Shown here one piece after another: positions 1-11,856 of a stretch of 64,000 bases of DNA. The stretch covers positions 44,793,967-44,857,966 of the forward strand of contig JALGQZ010000009.1 of assembly GCA_023105745.1 (NCBI GenBank), in the 5' to 3' direction. The notes below the pieces were generated by a model. That model was not told where the DNA came from. It ran no database searches and saw only the letters and a program-made list of their open reading frames with translations. The first letter of the stretch is position 1, and each line of letters starts with the position of its first letter. The position numbers were made by a program, and so were the translations under genes. Origin of the DNA: Austropuccinia psidii (Eukaryota; Basidiomycota; Pucciniomycetes; Pucciniales; Sphaerophragmiaceae).

Positions 1-438
1 CACTGGGCAGAAATTGGAGCAAGTTGCTAGAAGATCTGTATCAAAGATATAGACTTCAAAGACCTGATGGTAATCACCCAAGGTTTGAATCCTACCAGGC
101 AGTTCAGACTCCTGGAGGAAAGGGCACAGAAGATAAGGGAGAATCAAGCCACCATCCAAGCTATAGAAGAACAGTTAACCCAGACAGGGCCTACTCAGAT
201 TCCTTCAGGCTCACAAGCAGCAGGCCAAATCAGCTCTCCAGTGGCTTCACACCATTCAGCAAGCAGCAGATCAGTGGCCAAGAGTCACCATTCTTCACAA
301 TTCCAGGAAGTTTCCAGGAGAAGACAAGGAAACAATGGCAAGAATAAAGCCACCTTCAACCAGAGGAGGAAAGAGTCGGACACCATGATCCAGAAGCTGT
401 TAGATTTGGTAAAAGAAGTACAAAAGAACCAGAAGTAG
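1..438 (+). pseudogene. ORF1 (overlapping accessory frame) of copy A, 3' part
   Basis: This frame is +1 relative to gag and overlaps it. It aligns residue by residue with the C-terminal two thirds of ORF1 of copy D (40124-40824), including the segment RENQATIQAIEEQLTQTG and the lysine-rich end that stops after KNQK. A TAG at 28-30 replaces the CAG (Gln) of copy D, so the frame is broken here. The product is basic and Gln/Ser-rich with no catalytic motif I recognise. Function unknown. Confidence 0.6.
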
Positions 439-1856
439 TTGTAAACCACTCTAGAATCAGCAGTCCTAGTAATAGAAACATTACCCCCACTCAGACTGAA
501 AATAACATTGTCACATCTGAGAGTAACATCAACAGTGATAAACTGTGGTTACAAATGTCCCAATATGCTGAACAATCTGCAAAGCAGTTTGCAGAAATTA
601 GAGCTGGCCAAGAGAGGATGAGACAAACTCAAGCCTCCTTGGAACAGATAGTTAAAAATCTTCAAGAAGGATATGCTCAACTGAGAAAAGCCTCTGAAGA
701 AACCAACAAAAGACTGAATATATTCTTTGAAGAACAAGACCACAGCACAAGGGACAGGCAGTGTCTGGACCAAGACATTAACAAATTGTTTAATGCCTAC
801 CATAGCTTGAAGCCCCAACCACAAGGCCAAGCTATGGATAATATATATCAACCAGATGCGATGTTGATGAATAAGGCAAGATCCCCATCACAATACCAAG
901 ATGGAGGTGGCATGTCTTATTCAGAGAAGGAAGCCTTGAAACAGCTTCCTGAGGCCTCAAACTGTCCCAAATTCTCTGGATCAGGAGAATATGATCATAT
1001 GGAACTCATAGATTATATTGATGGACTATTCATTCATGTACCAAGCATACCAGACTACTGGATCACTGCTAGATTGAATACTGCATTTAAAGGTCATGCT
1101 AGTATATGGTATGCAGAAATTAAAGAATTCCATGGCAGGAGAAACTGGCCATGGTGGAAGAGTCAAATAATCCAAAAGTACAGTAATGGAACTTGGATAT
1201 GGCAAAAGACCATGTCATTTGAAAATGACAAATACTCTGTGGACAAAGATCCATATGAGTGGTGTTTTAGACAGTCTAAAAGACTTAAAGCCATTGATCC
1301 TCAAATGAACATCCAAATGAGGAATCACAAACTTCTGACACAATTGCCAGGAGAGCTAGAGCCTGCAGTAAAATGCAGATGCAACCAAAATTGCACTCTA
1401 GATGACATTGCCAACACCTTACAAGACATAAGGACAAGGACTAATATAGGGAAATTCACCCCATATAAGAGCAGTAGTTTCAAAGAGAAACAACCTTTCA
1501 GGGTAGAGTTTAAAGACAAACCCAAAGAAATAGTGGCAGAAGTGGCAAAGAAGAGGAATTCTTGTCACAATTGTGGTTCAACAGACCACTATTGTAACAA
1601 CTGTCCAAAGGCAAAGAAAAAAGTCTATGCCATAGAGAAAGTCCCTGAGGAAGAACCTCCAACAGAGGATTATGAATCAGACTCTATGGGGGATGCCATC
1701 AGAGAACCATCTGATGATGACCAAGACCCAAGCGAGGAATTTTTAGTGGAATACCAAGAGGAAACCCCACTAGAAATTATGGACATACAGTTGGAAGCAG
1801 GAATGCCACAGGACACTGCTAATAAAAACTTGTGCAAACACACACAAGATGCATAA
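1..1856 (+). pseudogene. gag: gag of copy A (capsid and zinc knuckle)
   Basis: Structural protein of the retrotransposon particle; binds and packages element RNA. The Gln-rich N-terminal part runs to an in-frame TAA at 345-347 (CAA in copy D), then the frame stays open from about 348 to a TAA at 1854-1856 (again CAA in D). The capsid-like block WPKFSG/EYDHMELIDYIDGLF of the family starts near 960; in A the Trp is Cys (NCPKFSG). A coiled-coil-like Gln/Glu-rich segment precedes it (about 555-800). The CCHC knuckle is at about 1560-1605 ([14 protein letters not shown]). An acidic tail follows. Two nonsense changes, both C to T against D, make this a broken gag. Confidence 0.85.
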
Positions 1857-3540
1857 AAATTCCTGGTTACACCAACCAAAGGAATCGCATATATACATGG
1901 AACAGCCACAAAAATGACTGTTTGTATTGACAATTCTCAGCACCCACTGATCATTGATAGTGGAGCACACTGCTCCATAGTGGCCAGAGATTATCTGGAT
2001 AACCACTTCCCAAACTGGGAAAAACAGCTCTTGCGCACTAAGGCAAAGAATTTTAAAAGTGCATCAGGGAAGATGACTTCCATTGGGACAATTATCAAAG
2101 AGATAATTATACCCCACAGGAAGGGCAATATCAGACTCAACCCAGAGTTTGTAGTGCTTGATGATGCCCACATCCAAGGGTTTTTACTGGGAACAGATTA
2201 CCAGAGGATGTATGGCATAGACATTTACAACAGTAAAAATAGGCACATCACCATTGGTACTAACAAGGAAAAGAAATTTTCACTTGATATATACCAGATA
2301 TCTTCTCAAGACCCACTGGAAGAACTTCTGGAGGAATTCAGAGAGGGACAGTTTAGCACTACCCTCACCAGTAAACAAAAACTAAGTTTACTGAAGATGC
2401 TGAGAAAAAAAAGACCAGCATTTGCCATTGGTGAAGACCCATTAGGCAAGATCAAAGGCCAAGATATAGAACTAGATCTGGATGTGCAAAGACCTTATCC
2501 ACCCATGCTGAGGAGACCTCCTTATTCAGCAAGCCTGGAAACCAGGAAAGAAATTCAGAAACATATCATTGAACTCCTGGACAAGGATGTCATCAGGAAG
2601 ATTGGACATAATGAAATAGTGGAAATCACCACCCCTGTCCTAATCACCTGGCATTATGGAAAGTCCAGACTTTGTGGAGATTTCAGAGCTCTGAATAACT
2701 ACACAAAAGCAGACAGGTACCCTATACCCAGGATACCTCATGCCTTAGATAAACTGGCTAAAGCCAAGTACATAACCAAAATGGATTGTATGAAAGGCTT
2801 CCACCAAAATGGAGTTAAACCAAACTCCATGAATTTACTAAGAATAATATGCCATATGGGCATATATGAGTACACCAGAATGCCATTTGGCATCAAAAAT
2901 GCACCAGCCCACTTCCAAAGGATGATGGACACAATATTTCAAGATGAAATATTGGAAGGCTGGATGGTAGTATATATTTATGATATCATTATATACTCAG
3001 AGACATGGGAAGACCATGTGCAACACATAGACAGAGTGCGAAGTAAATGCACACCCATAAATCTGAAAATTTCACTTAAAAAGTGCAATTTTGGCCGACA
3101 AGAGTTACTGGCTCTAGGACATAAAGTCTCAGGTCTTAGTCTGGCAATTGACCAGAATAAAGTAGCAGCAGTACTGCAAAAGCCAGTACCAAAGAGCATC
3201 AAAGAGATGCAATCCTTTCTTGGGGTTGCTAGCTACTATAGGAACCACATCAAAAACTTTGCACACATAACTAGTAGTTTATACAAGCTATGTTCAAAAG
3301 ATGTAGTTTTTGAAATAACCAAGGAAAGGAGGGATGCATATGAGAGGATCAACTATGAACTCACTAATGCACCTGTTCTCATCCTACCTGACTTTGAACT
3401 ACCATTCAAGTTATATATAGATGCAGCATGAAGTCAAGGCCTAGGAGCAGCCCTTCACCAAAGACAAATTGTGGATGGCGAAGCAAGAGAAGGAGTAATT
3501 TGCTACATCTCAAGGCAGCTGAAAGATTCAGAAGCCAGGA
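1857..3540 (+). pseudogene. pol: Protease, reverse transcriptase and RNase H start of copy A
   Basis: Same frame as gag. The aspartic protease has [10 protein letters not shown] near 1954-1985 (D-S-G active site). RT follows, with [36 protein letters not shown] and [10 protein letters not shown] blocks. The catalytic YIDD box is YIYD at about 2978-2989, so the first of the paired aspartates is Tyr; copy D has YIDD. A TGA at 3429-3431 interrupts the start of RNase H (YIDAA then stop; GGC in D), and about one base is missing near 3540 (EARYGATQ region in D), moving the frame. The enzyme could not be active. Confidence 0.85.
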
Positions 3541-5557
3541 TTGGGCCACCCAGACTGAATGCCTATGTCTAGTCTGGGCTCTAGAAAAACTCCACTATTA
3601 TCTGGAGGGTGCAGTCTTTGAAGTCTACACAGACTTCACAGCCTTGAAGTCTTTACTAAACATGAAGAGTACAAATAGACACATGCTGAGATGGCAAATA
3701 GCCATCCAGGAGTATAGAGGGAACATGACCATCATATACAAAGAAGGTAAAAGTCATACCAATGCAGATGGCCTTAGCAGATGGCCACTGGACAATGTAA
3801 AAAGAAATCCAGCTTATGACCCTGAAGTTTCAGCCAAGATTCCTATCCATTTCATGGAAATAGATAGGAAAAAGAACTTCAGATTTTCTGAATGGGCACC
3901 AGAAAGTGTTAACCTTGACAGTGGAAACACTGATTCAGAGGGGAAAGAAACTCCCATATTGGGAATAAGTTCCTCTGAACTGCACAATGAATTTTTTAGT
4001 GCAGTACTGAAGTCTTATGCCAAACACAAACAGTGTGGCATACTACTACAACTCCTTCAACAGAAATACAGGAGTCCAGAACTGGAAGCCCAGCTGGAAG
4101 AACCCTGGTTGAGGGCCTATAAGGATAACAAGTTTTTCCTTATAGATGGCCTGCTATACCACAGAGAAAAGCATACAAGTGCACTCACAGTGGTAGACAG
4201 ACACCACATTTCATTGATCCTGCAAGAATGCCATGACTTCCCCTATATGGGACACATGAGTGAGGACAGGACCAAAGAAAGGGTAGCAAGCACAGCTTGG
4301 TGGACCAAGTGGGAACAAGAGTTGAGTGAATACATCAACACTTGTCAAAGATGCCAAAAGGCAAATAGGAAACATGGGAAGAAGTATGGGTTACTTCAGC
4401 ACATAGAAGAACCCAAGCACACATGGGAAACCATCAACATGGACTGGGTCAAAGGACTTGTCCCAGGAGGGAAAGAAAACTACAATGCCTGCCTAATCAT
4501 AGTTGATAGGTTCAGCAAGAGCATGAGGTGTCTACCATGCCACAAGGAGGACACAGCCATGGATACTGCCCTGTTATTTTGGAATAACATTATATCTACC
4601 TGGGGATTCCCTAAAATCATCATTAGTGATAGGGACCCAAAATTCACATCAGAATTTTTGACCAACTTGTATGACATGCTTGGCACCAAGCTTGCTTTTT
4701 CCACAGCTTACCCTCCCCAAACAGATGGCCTAGCTGAGAGGATGATCCAGACTATGGAAGACATCCTTAGAAGGTTCTGTGCCTATGGCATGGAATTCAA
4801 GGACCATGAAGGATACACCCATGACTGGGTTACCCTTCTACCAGATGTCCAGCTGGCTTATAATACAAGTCAGCACTCTACAACAGGAAAAACACCTGCA
4901 GTGGTAGAGAAAGGGTGGAATCCCCTGTTGCCTGTGGATCACTTGAAGAAGAATCTTCTAACCATCCACCCCACAGCCAAAGGCTTCCATGATATGTGGA
5001 AGAGGGCTTGTGACACAGCTTCCAAATGCATAGCTGAGGCAAAAGAATACAATAAGCATAGGTGGGACAAGACACACATGGAACCTGACTTTAAGGAAGG
5101 GGACCAGGTGCTAGTGTCTACACTGAACTTTAATCATCTTTAAGGACCCAAGAAGATGAGGGACTCATTTGTAGGGCCTTTCAATATCATTAGGTTCATA
5201 GGCAAGAATGCAGTGGAAGTCAAACTTACAGAAGAATTTTCCAGGAATCACCCAGTCTTCCCAGTAAGTTTGGTCAAGCCATACTTCCAAACAAAGGAGG
5301 ATAACTTCCCCTCCAGGACAAAAAACCCCACACCACCTGACATAGTGGGAGTGGAGGACTCCCCAGGACCTGTGAGTAAAATCATCAGGGCCAGGAAGAT
5401 CAGACTTAATGGGAAGGATCAGAGACAATACTTAGTCAGATTCAAACACCACACAGCTGATAAAGATAAATGGTTAGCAGAAGATGCCATACCAGATGGG
5501 AACCTTCATCTAAGGAGATTCAGGGCCTCTAGCAGGACTGAACAGTCTCATCAATGA
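3541..5557 (+). pseudogene. pol: RNase H end, integrase and chromodomain of copy A
   Basis: RNase H continues ([39 protein letters not shown]). Integrase has the HHCC finger ([15 protein letters not shown], about 4230-4360) and the D,D,E core: MDWVKGL near 4440, SDRDPKFTS near 4627, [12 protein letters not shown] near 4720. Here the segment HPQTDG reads PPQTDG. A TAA at 5141-5143 (AAA in D) separates the integrase C-terminus from the chromodomain-like end ([25 protein letters not shown]), which runs to the normal TGA at 5555-5557. Chromodomains target insertion to particular chromatin. Confidence 0.85.
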
Positions 5558-5581
5558 TGAGCCTTTTTTGGAGGGAGGGTA
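5547..5581 (+). promoter_or_regulatory. Stop-codon inverted repeat and polypurine tract of copy A
   Basis: CTCATCA-A-TGATGAG at 5547-5561 is a perfect 7-bp inverted repeat spanning the gag-pol stop codon, followed by a T run and then the purine tract GGAGGGAGGG directly before the LTR. The purine tract primes plus-strand DNA synthesis in LTR elements. The same arrangement recurs in D and E. Confidence 0.75.
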
Positions 5582-7019
5582 TGTCAGCCTGTGACTCAAA
5601 ACCAGAGCACAAGCATGACAGCCAAAATACCATAAACCAATGGTATAGCCAAAATACCACCAAAACATGGAACTGAGCCAAATTAGCTCAAAAGGTATCA
5701 AAAGAAAGAGGAAACTCACCTCTTCCTGAAAATATAAGTCCCATCACCATAGGACAAGAAATAACAAAGTTATTCCTGCTCAAAGTTATTACTGAGCATA
5801 AACCTTAATTTTCACCTCTCATCTAAAATCTAGAAGGAGAGTCTTAACCCCAACAAATGGGTATTCAAAATGAAGCTCTAAGCCAGGGCTATCCAATGGT
5901 ACCAGCCAAACTGAGATAGCACCAAGATTACTGGAGTTATGGTCAATTTAAGGCCAAATAAGGGTGAACAAAACATTCACCTCTCATCTAACTTCTACAG
6001 TTTTAGTGTGGGATACCTGAAGTGGTGTCTTTTTGGAAAGAGCCTAATCAGGGCTATCTGATGGTATCATCCACTTCCCCATATCTCAACCACTGCAGAA
6101 GTTATGGGGCAAACAAGCTCAATACAGATTTTTGCCTAAAACATGCAAATGTACAAAGCTCTTGTACATGGGATACCTTTGCCATATTTAATGACACCCA
6201 TATCAAATGAGGTACCATTGTGTAGAGCACATACAGGGCTACACACTGAACCAATTCTGAGGTTGATATCTCAAGAATTGACGAGGTTATGGCTGTTTTA
6301 AGGTCAAAATCCCACCTGCTGTCATATACAGCCTTACCATGGGATAATATCCCATAACCATGAATATGAGGTGTCAAATAGACAAAAAAGCATGTTTTTA
6401 CTTCAATACCTCATATTTCAGTCAATACTGGGGTCCCATACAGTTTCTGTACAGCATTCTACGCGTCATACACATCAGAATCAGGCTGTGAGGTCCCCAG
6501 ATGAAAATTTTCACCCTGTATTGGTGAAAGCTGCCCAGATGTGGTTTCAAAACCACATCTGAGCCCAATAAAGGTTATACAGGCTGTTTGCAAACCACAA
6601 GCCAGTACTAGAGAGTGAAAAAATCTTCACTTCCTCTACAGGGAAAGGTCTAGCACCCTTTCCAACCCATTTCAGGATAAAAAGGAGGCTTTTCACAGCC
6701 AGAATTGTCTCCTCATCCTGCTCTTGAATAACCTACGTACTAAACTGTCAAAAACATTTTTACTCTTGGTTAATAATCAGGTATACTCCTAAATTCAAGT
6801 ATTGTAGTCTTTATTATTGTAACCCAACAGGTAAAGCTGCACCCAGGGCTTTCAACAGCGCTCACCACCACTATATTCATTATAGTAAAGCCCTTTTATT
6901 CTAAATTAAATCCATCTTTAACCCTTATAAATCATTTTTAAACTATTTTCCACGTGTCGCAGTCATAGTTTTACTTTTAAATAGCTTTATTACCACTTCA
7001 ACATAGACTCATCCTGACA
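5582..7019 (+). repeat. 3' LTR of copy A (Fam1), 1438 bp
   Basis: Starts TGTCAGCCTG and ends CCTGACA, that is TG...CA. It aligns along its length with the LTRs of D (1430 and 1396 bp). It has a TATA-like GGATAAAAAGG near 6673, a CpG-bearing stretch (ACGCGTCA) near 6462, and an 8-bp stem AGGGCTTT/AAAGCCCT at 6845-6852 and 6887-6894 that has counterparts with different bases in D and E. Confidence 0.92.
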
Positions 7020-7609
7020 TTCAGGACATCTGTCTGAAGACAGAAGAAGAGAGAAAGTAAAGACCTGCATATGGTGATCAATGTGGCAGAACGATGTTGC
7101 AGAGTCTTGCAAAACCTGTGAAAGATGTCAAAAGGAAAATAAACCCACTGGCAAGAGACTTGGAAATATGGTGAAAATCCAACAACCGAGCAGACATTGG
7201 GAGATTGTCCATATGGATTGGGTAACTGGCCAACCACCAGGAGGTGACAGAGGTTATAATTCTTGCCTAGTGATTGTAGACAAATTCAGTAAAACTTCAA
7301 TATTTTTACCATGTCATCAAGATGATACAGCCTTGGATACAGCTCTTCTGATATGGAATAGAGTAGTGTCATGTACTGGCATATCTACAAATATCATTAG
7401 TGACAGGGATCCCAAATTCACTTCAGCACTATGGACAAATTCTCACCAATTATTTGGAACTAAGCTGCCTTTTTTTACAGCCTACCATCCACAAACTGAT
7501 TGTCTGGCCGAAAAACTCAAAGATTTTTATGGATGTACCCATGATTGATGTACTCTGTTACCAGAACTGGAAATAGCATATAAAAAATCAATCCATGCCA
7601 GTACCAATC
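7020..7609 (+). pseudogene. pol: Integrase fragment of copy B
   Basis: Matches the integrase of copy F. It has the second half of the HHCC finger (CKTCERCQK), MDWVTGQPPGG with the first catalytic Asp, [15 protein letters not shown] with the second, and HPQTDCLAEK with the Glu. Just after that Glu about 70 bases present in F are missing (near 7515-7525), joining LAEK to KDFYGC and shifting the frame. The coding match resumes as LELAYKTSIHASTNQ-like sequence until the solo LTR at 7610. Confidence 0.85.
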
Positions 7610-8369
7610 TGTCACAGGGGCTCTTCTAAGTGAAGAGGGCCTGGCACTCAGTAAACCGGGACTCATTATGGAGGGCTCAAGGATATGGAAAGAGTGAATA
7701 CACTTAAGAGTGTAAGGAATGAATTACTATAATAAAAGATATGAGAAAAGCAGCAACAAAGAAATAAGAATAAGGGATAGAAGAGCCAACCACAAACAAG
7801 TCCAAGTCCACTGTTTCAACCTGTCAGAATGGAAAGAGAAGGGTTAATAAGGATATGGCCACCCAGCTCATACTGTACAGGCGAAGAAAGAAATGCAAAG
7901 ACTAACTTAAAATTAAATAAATATAATACCCAAAATGAGGATAAGAATAATTATGAAAAAATAAATAAACTAAATGAATTAACTGGGGAAAAGTCCCCAG
8001 GGGGGAGAAAGAGGGGCTGGTATATGTGAGAATCCCCAGCCCTGATCCAGAGGAAGAATTTTCATGAGAATAATTGATGATTGATTTGAGTCTGGCCAAT
8101 ACAGGTCCTGTAGAGCTGTACAGAACCTGTGCAAGAGGTGTGGTGTATTTGAGTGATCATACAGTTTCATACTGGTGTATTGAAACTGTATTGGGTGAAT
8201 CCAACCTGTACAGGTATTGACAGGCTGTATTGATGTACCAAGCTGTATGCATGTTTCAGAATGAAGATTGCTGAAACTGAATGCTGATTCAGATAATGGA
8301 TTTGCTGATTTGAGGTGTTTGAGTGGGTGTATGAATGAATACCCTTACCCCTGATGGATGGTTGTTACA
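7610..8369. mobile_element. Solo LTR of a short-LTR family (Fam6), 760 bp, TSD CAATC
   Basis: Comparison with copies F and J shows that B's integrase gene is split exactly here. The insert begins TGTCACAGGGG, ends GTTGTTACA, and is bounded by the 5-bp repeat CAATC at 7605-7609 and 8370-8374. TG...CA ends, the 5-bp duplication and the lack of coding sequence mark a solo LTR left by recombination between two LTRs. It resembles none of the other LTRs in the window. It carries many TGTAC/GTACA words in its right half. Orientation not determined. Confidence 0.85.
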
Positions 8370-9063
8370 CAATCAAAATCCTGCTATCCTAGAAAACGGA
8401 TGGAACCCCAAATTACCTCAAGATTCCTTGAGGAAAGAATTGATTGAAATACATCCCACAGCTTCTAGCTTCAAGGGAATGCTACACAAAGCTAGAAATC
8501 ACGCAGTAAGGGGCATGGAAGACTCTTTTGCATATGCTAAGGACGAATGGGATAAATCACATGCAACTCCATATTTCAAAGTGGGGGATTTAGTTCTTGT
8601 ATCCACCACTAACTTCAATAACATCAAAGCATGTAAAAAGCCTCAAGACTCCTTTGCAGGACCTTTTGTTATTAAGGCCTTCCATGAAGTAACTGCTCTC
8701 AAAGTAGAGTTATCTGAAGAACTTAGCAATAAGCATCCTACATTTCCAGTGAACTTGATAAAGCCATATAAATCTAGTGATGCTGAAAAATTTCCCTTGA
8801 GAAAGAGAGTTCCTAAAGTTATACCTCCTATTGAGTCGTCTGGTAGTAAGAAAATTACCAAAGTTCTCAAAGAAAGAAAGTTGAGACCTAACAAAGTAAG
8901 GGAATACTTTGTTAGGTACAGTGACCCAACTTGTGAAGATGAATGGTTGCCAGAAAAAGACATACCTGAAGCTACTAAACTTCTCAGAAGGTTCAGAAAC
9001 ACTAGAAATAACAATATTACAAAGCAATTTTCTTTTTTTAGGGGGAGGGAATGTGAGCGTTAG
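8370..9063 (+). pseudogene. pol: Integrase C-terminus and chromodomain of copy B
   Basis: Continues B's integrase after the solo LTR: LENGWNPKLPQDSLRKELIEIHP, a GDLVLVSTTNF block near 8587, SNKHPTFPVNLIKPYK near 8726, then the chromodomain-like segment KKITKVLKERKL, EYFVRYSDP, EDEWLPEKDIPEATKLLRRFR (about 8850-9000). The usual TAA after NNNITK is CAA here, so the frame reads a few codons further, across the purine tract into the LTR, and stops at 9061-9063. This stretch is otherwise open and well preserved. Confidence 0.85.
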
Positions 9064-10875
9064 AGGTATTTTCATATACCCAAAATACCACAAATGATAA
9101 ATTAAGATATAAATATAAATAAAATAAATTTATTTATATTATACAAATAAAATTGAAATATAAATACAAATTTATATTTAAATCTCAAAATTTAATTATA
9201 ATTCAAAAATAAAATTACAATAAAATTTAAAATTATGAAAATACATTTTTACTTCTAAAAATTGAGTAAAAATGAATTTTTAATAAAAATTATGAAATTA
9301 AAATATTTTTGGTATAAAGTTATATAAAAAATATTATAACTTTTTATCTAATAAATAAACATAAAGAAATTATCACACCATTGGGTTCCTCATAAAAAAT
9401 AAAGTGGGGTCACTCCTGGATGAAATTTCTGTAACTCAACTCTAAATAAGCTTAAATTAAGTTTTTAGTATTTCTTGTACAAAAGTATGAAAATCCTCAA
9501 AACCTTAATTTAATTCTTACCATATGTAACGTTAACCATCAATTTTTGTGTTAAAATCGATTTGTTGTGTTTAGCTAAGAAGTTATGAGGAATTGAAGTA
9601 TTTTCAATTGAAATGTCAAAATGTGCATGTGTATTAAATGAGTGAACTTTGATTTACATATGAGGTATCAATTATTACATATTTGTAATTGAAAACTCAA
9701 TTGAATTACATATGTAAACTATAATTGTATTACATGATGAGGAATTAAAGAAAAAATAAATTGGAAAGATTAATTGTGGGGGGGAAAAGACACTCTACCT
9801 CTAAGGGGAAGCTAGACCCCCAAAATCCTTGCCAACTGGGGTGGGATGTCAAAATTCAGAACTATGTTCATTACTGTTGGCTTGGAATTGAGTCACAGTG
9901 TCTGTGACTCAATTGATGATGAGGGTTTGATACCAACCATGGTAGTTTTAACTGCTGCCAAGAGGGTAAACCTACCCTTATGTTGGGACAGTGTTAGTAA
10001 GAGCAGTTTTAACTGCTTTCTAAGTCTTCCACACACATTGTGACGTGTTTTGAAGGTGCTAGACCAGGTATTGCGATAGTAATGGCTGATTTAAGGGTCT
10101 AAAATGGCTAAAAATAGCAAAAAATGGCTTAAAACAGCCCTTTTTTGGTCCAAACCAGGGTTCAATGATACCATAGTTGAATTTTCTGTTGTCAGACTGT
10201 TTTTAACGACTGAAAAGAGTAAATATTACTTTTGCAGTAAGAAAATTGATGGCGATCAAAGAATGTCTTCCTTGCCCCACTTTTCTCTTTATGTTAGAAT
10301 CTTTTCCTTTTATAATTAGTTCAAACACTGTTGAACCAATAAATAAAAGATTCCAAACACCCTTTTTTAAAAATTTTGAACCTTTTAACCACTTGAAAAA
10401 ATCATTTTAATCATTCTTTGTAACTCTTATAATTGTTTTTACCCCTGAACCACCCCAAAAGTGAATTAAAGCATCTTTCATCACTGTTACCTTTGTCACT
10501 TTGTTTCCAAATTCACTCTGGTCACTTTTGGGCATGTTTTCTCTTGAAATATCTTTTTAAAGACTTTGTTATTTAATTAATTGCTTGCAGTTCTTTGCTC
10601 AATTAATTCAAATTTAAATTGCTCTTGAAAAAATTTCTTTTGTAGCCTTAAATATCTCTTGTAGAATATTTTTGGACAAATTTTTATTGTTGGTAAAACA
10701 ATAAACTTTTATTGTATTATTGTTTCATACTTAAAAAGTTCAAAACAATAGAATTTGTGTGTTTTCTCTTCAAAAATACCATTTCCACTATTTTTAAATA
10801 AATTTACCTTACACAAATTTTGAGGACAGGAAAACCACTTGATTTTTAATCAAAGTTTCATATCCACCCCTTACA
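9052..10875 (+). repeat. 3' LTR of copy B (Fam2), 1824 bp
   Basis: Preceded by the purine tract AGGGGGAGGGAA. Starts TGTGAGCG (other Fam2 copies TGTGAGCC) and ends CACCCCTTACA. It aligns throughout with F's LTRs at 20280 and 35871 and with J's at 58517: very AT-rich first 350 bp, then a run with GGGGGGGAAAAG, then AAAATGGCTAAAAA repeats. No gene lies in it; the short open frames inside are chance. Confidence 0.92.
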
Positions 10876-11856
10876 TTATTACTTAAGAAGCCCTGTTGAA
10901 CCAAAAGAGTAATTAACAGATCCATTCATAACAGACTTAAGTCACCAAGACAATAACCAAGTCTTAATGAAGGAAGCACCTCAATTAAAAGAATGGCAAA
11001 CATTCACAGGAGAAGGTAAATATGACCATATGTCATTTATTAGAAAAGTTCACATGTTACAAGAATATTACGCCATTCCAGAAGAATTGATTACTGCAAG
11101 ATTACATTCAATGTTTGAGAAATCTGCAAAAAGATGGTATTATGGCATAAGACAAACAAATGGCAAAGATACCTGGTATTTGTGGAAACAAGAAATAATC
11201 ACCAAGTGGGAAAATGATGCCTGTAGGTACAAGATAGAAAATGCATTTAAAAAATCTTTCTTTGACCCAGACAAAGACAAACCTTTAACTTGGTTCTTGC
11301 AACAAGTTGAAAGACTAAATGCACTGTACCCATAAATGTCACAAAAAATGTTGCATATTAAAATACTTAAGAAATGTGGAGGAGAATGAGAACATTCCCT
11401 GAGAAGTAGGTGTCTAGAACCATCCTCCACAGAAGCGCATATCAATGAACTAGAAGACATAGTGAAAAGGACAAGAATTGGCAGAACTTGGAAAAAATTG
11501 GACATCAAAAGTCCAAATAAGCCATTTATCAAAAAAGATAAATCAAAACAAGCTTTCAAGCCCAATACATCCAAAAATCATGAGCAAAAAAATTCCATAA
11601 ATGTGGAGGTATTGGACACTTAGTCAATAACTGCCTCAAGAAAGCAAAAATCAATGAAATTGTGGAATGACAAAACCACAATGACAAAGAAGAGGAATCT
11701 GACTCTGAAAAAGAGACAGAAGAGTCAGAAAATTCTGAAAGTGAAGAAATTAGTATAATTAATGGACAAATTAACAATATTTATATAATCTATGAAGTAA
11801 TAGATGTTAACTGAAACTTACCACAAGTTGGAACATCTGACACAAACCTGACAAAT
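10876..11856 (+). pseudogene. gag: gag of copy C
   Basis: Capsid block LKEWQTFTGEGKYDHMSFIRK from about 10985, ITARLHSMFEKSAKRWYYGIRQ, WKQEIITKWEND; open to a TAA at 11333-11335, then decayed. The zinc knuckle can be read at about 11592-11640 as FHKCGGIGHLVNNC, so the first Cys of the CCHC box is Phe. An acidic Glu/Ser-rich tail follows (11690-11760). At least two stops and one frame change break the gene. Confidence 0.8.

Larger units (their letters stand above)
1..7019 (+). mobile_element. Copy A: Fam1 Ty3/gypsy chromodomain LTR retrotransposon, left end outside window
   Basis: Order seen: end of ORF1/start of gag, capsid, zinc knuckle, protease, RT, RNase H, integrase, chromodomain, purine tract, 3' LTR (5582-7019). 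The 5' LTR and leader lie before base 1. It is a close sister of copy D at 37733-47377. Directly after its LTR the sequence becomes the integrase zinc-finger region of a Fam2 element, so A is inserted in copy B; the first five bases there, TTCAG, are the predicted TSD, but the left copy is out of view. Several stops, one frameshift and a mutated RT active site make it a dead copy. Confidence 0.93.
7020..10875 (+). mobile_element. Copy B: Fam2 Ty3/gypsy element, 3' remnant hosting A and a solo LTR
   Basis: What remains in the window is integrase, chromodomain and 3' LTR, closely matching copy F (34550-37708). The left part lies beyond copy A, outside the window. The pol is interrupted by a 760-bp solo LTR (7610-8369) and an internal deletion near 7520. 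The 3' LTR ends TTACA at 10875 and is followed at once by gag of copy C, so B was probably inserted in C; TTATT after it would be its TSD. Confidence 0.88.

Noticed and set aside
7829..8029. 66-codon frame in the 760-bp solo LTR
   Set aside because: Low-complexity Asn/Lys-rich, inside a non-coding LTR bounded by exact TSDs.
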